Origin: an uncultured Holophagales bacterium
GTDB taxonomy: Bacteria; Acidobacteriota; Thermoanaerobaculia; UBA5066
Length of the DNA: 6,698 nt
Assembly (NCBI GenBank): GCA_937864895.1
Contig: CALMDF010000390.1
Location: 1 to 6,698, forward strand
Direction: 5' to 3'
In this document: piece by piece, positions 5,563 through 6,698 of the stretch
Numbering within the stretch: position 1 is the first letter of the stretch
Layout: each line of letters opens with the position of its first letter
Notes under the pieces: generated by a model
What the model saw: only the letters and a program-made list of their open reading frames with translations
Told to the model about the DNA's origin: nothing
Databases searched by the model: none
Program-made: the position numbers and the translations under genes

Positions 5563-6698
5563 GTGGTCACAGAGAACCCGTCCGGACCCGCGGCGTCCGC
5601 CCAGACCCGGGAGCTCGAGCAGCTCCGCGTCCTCGTCGAGGCGTCCAAGCTGATCAACTCGTCGATCGAGCCCGCGGTCCTCTTCTCCACGATCGTCTCG
5701 CTCGCCCGCGAGCAGCTCGGCGTCGAACGGGGGACCCTCTTCTTCGTCGACGACGAGAAGGGAGAGATCTGGGCCCGGATCCCGGCGGAGGGGGACGTCT
5801 CCGAGATTCGCCTCCCGATGGGAAAGGGGATCGCCGGGACCGTCGCGGCGACCGGCGAGACGGTCATCCTGCACGACGCCTGGTCCGACCCGAGGTTCGA
5901 CTCGTCGATCGACATGCGCACGGGATTCCGGACCCGCTCGATCCTCTGCGCGCCGATTCGGAACCGCTCCAAGCGGATCGTCGGGGTCCTGCAGCTCCTG
6001 AACAAGAAGGCGGGAGACTTCGGAGAGTCGGACCTCGAGTTCCTCGAGCTCGTCTCCGAGCACGTCGCCATCGGGATGGAGAACGCCACCCTCCACCTCA
6101 GCCTCCTCGAGAAGGACCGGATGCAGCGGGAGCTGGCGCTCGGCCAGGAGATCCAGAGGCGTCTCCTCCCCGAGCCGCCCCGGGGGATCGCCGGGACCGA
6201 GATCGCCGCGACGAGCGTGGCGTGCTTCGAGGTCAGCGGCGACTCGTACGACTTCCTCGACCTGCCGTCCGGCGACCTGGGCCTCTCCATCGCCGACGTC
6301 TCGGGGAAGGGGGTCGCGGCGGCCCTCATCATGTCCAGCCTCCAGGCCGCCCTGCGGGTCGCGGCGCCTCTCGACGAAGATCCCGTCCGCCTGACGGCGC
6401 GCCTCGACAAGCTGATCCGCGAGCTGGCGGGGGGCAGGAAGTACGTCACGTTCTTCTTCGGCTGCTACACGCCGGAGACGGGGCACCTTCGGTACGTCAA
6501 CGCGGGGCACAACCCGCCGCTCATGGTGTGCGACGGCCAGGTCACCCCCCTCACGGGCACGGGCGCCCCGGTGGGGCTCCTCCCGAACGCGGCGTGGAGG
6601 CAGGCCGAGGTGGTCCTGGCTCCCGGCGCCTCGATCGTCTTCTACACGGACGGCCTCACGGAGGCCTCCGCGCCCGACGAGGAGGAGTTCGGAAACGA
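5563..6698 (+). CDS. GAF domain plus SpoIIE/PP2C-type serine phosphatase (RsbU-like), runs off right edge
   Basis: A predicted cytosolic signalling phosphatase that dephosphorylates phosphoserine, typically on an anti-sigma-factor antagonist (STAS) protein, under control of a sensory GAF domain. At least 378 residues are visible. The GAF domain (about 22-177) includes GKGIAGTVAATGETV (88-102), SDPRFD (108-113), TGFRTRSILCAPI (120-132) and GVLQLLNKKAGDFGESD (141-157). A short helix, MQRELALGQEIQRRLLPEPP (187-206), is the usual linker before SpoIIE domains. The phosphatase domain has metal-binding Asp227 in VSGDSYDF, Asp245 in ADVSGKGVAAALIM, YVNAGHNPPLM (311-321) and Asp363 in YTDGLTEAS. No transmembrane segment is visible. 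The start is GTG 5563: no ATG precedes the GAF domain in frame, a Shine-Dalgarno is absent, and a TAGGCT -10 box lies 8 nt upstream. GTG 5545 is an alternative. Only the very C-terminus of the domain, and anything after it, is missing. The partner proteins are not in the window. Confidence 0.93.
   Translation, partial: MVTENPSGPAASAQTRELEQLRVLVEASKLINSSIEPAVLFSTIVSLAREQLGVERGTLFFVDDEKGEIWARIPAEGDVSEIRLPMGKGIAGTVAATGETVILHDAWSDPRFDSSIDMRTGFRTRSILCAPIRNRSKRIVGVLQLLNKKAGDFGESDLEFLELVSEHVAIGMENATLHLSLLEKDRMQRELALGQEIQRRLLPEPPRGIAGTEIAATSVACFEVSGDSYDFLDLPSGDLGLSIADVSGKGVAAALIMSSLQAALRVAAPLDEDPVRLTARLDKLIRELAGGRKYVTFFFGCYTPETGHLRYVNAGHNPPLMVCDGQVTPLTGTGAPVGLLPNAAWRQAEVVLAPGASIVFYTDGLTEASAPDEEEFGN

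Noticed and set aside
4632..6449. Long open frame on the minus strand across the transporter and phosphatase genes
   Set aside because: It is antisense to two well-recognised proteins; its translation is low-complexity and Arg/Glu/Gly-rich with no family motif, as expected from GC-rich codon use.
1..6698. Mobile element, CRISPR array, tRNA or defence system
   Set aside because: No transposase, integrase, array-like direct repeats, tRNA-like folds or defence protein motifs are visible; all sequence is accounted for by metabolic and signalling genes and short intergenic gaps.

Overview
The window is a GC-rich, densely packed bacterial chromosome segment with codons strongly biased to C or G in third position. 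It holds six genes, two of them cut by the window edges. No mobile element, CRISPR array or RNA gene is visible. The phylum cannot be fixed from sequence alone. The high GC, short gaps, apparently leaderless genes and GAF-SpoIIE regulator would suit Acidobacteriota or a similar high-GC environmental lineage, but this is a weak inference.

Left part (1-4592, minus strand): a fatty-acid beta-oxidation operon, transcribed right to left in the order fadR (TetR type), thiolase (fadI-like), multifunctional enoyl-CoA hydratase/3-hydroxyacyl-CoA dehydrogenase (fadJ-like), and a very-long-chain-type acyl-CoA dehydrogenase that runs off the left edge. Genes overlap by 1-4 bases or are 2 bases apart, so translational coupling is likely. 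Together the three enzymes cover every chain-shortening step from acyl-CoA to acetyl-CoA. No acyl-CoA synthetase or electron-transfer flavoprotein gene lies in the window.

Control region (4544-4661): an 18-bp near-palindrome at 4544-4561 closely resembles the FadR box known from Bacillus. It lies over the fadR start codon, just downstream of a plausible minus-strand promoter (TTGACT, 18 nt, TAGGCT). This suggests acyl-CoA-relieved autorepression of the whole operon. A second inverted repeat (4588-4619) holds back-to-back -35-like boxes for the operon and the divergent gene.

Right part (plus strand): a GPR1/FUN34/YaaH (AceTr) family acetate/succinate-type transporter (4662-5513) with an unusual roughly 80-residue cytoplasmic tail that looks like a winged helix. 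It is followed by a GAF plus SpoIIE/PP2C-type serine phosphatase (5563 to the right edge), probably transcribed from its own extended -10 promoter as a leaderless mRNA. The transporter beside a beta-oxidation operon suggests handling of acetate, the overflow product of acetyl-CoA. The phosphatase looks like an independent signalling gene.

The most interesting points are the transporter/winged-helix fusion, the well-preserved FadR operator over a probably leaderless start, and the shared TAGGCT-plus-start-codon layout at two genes.
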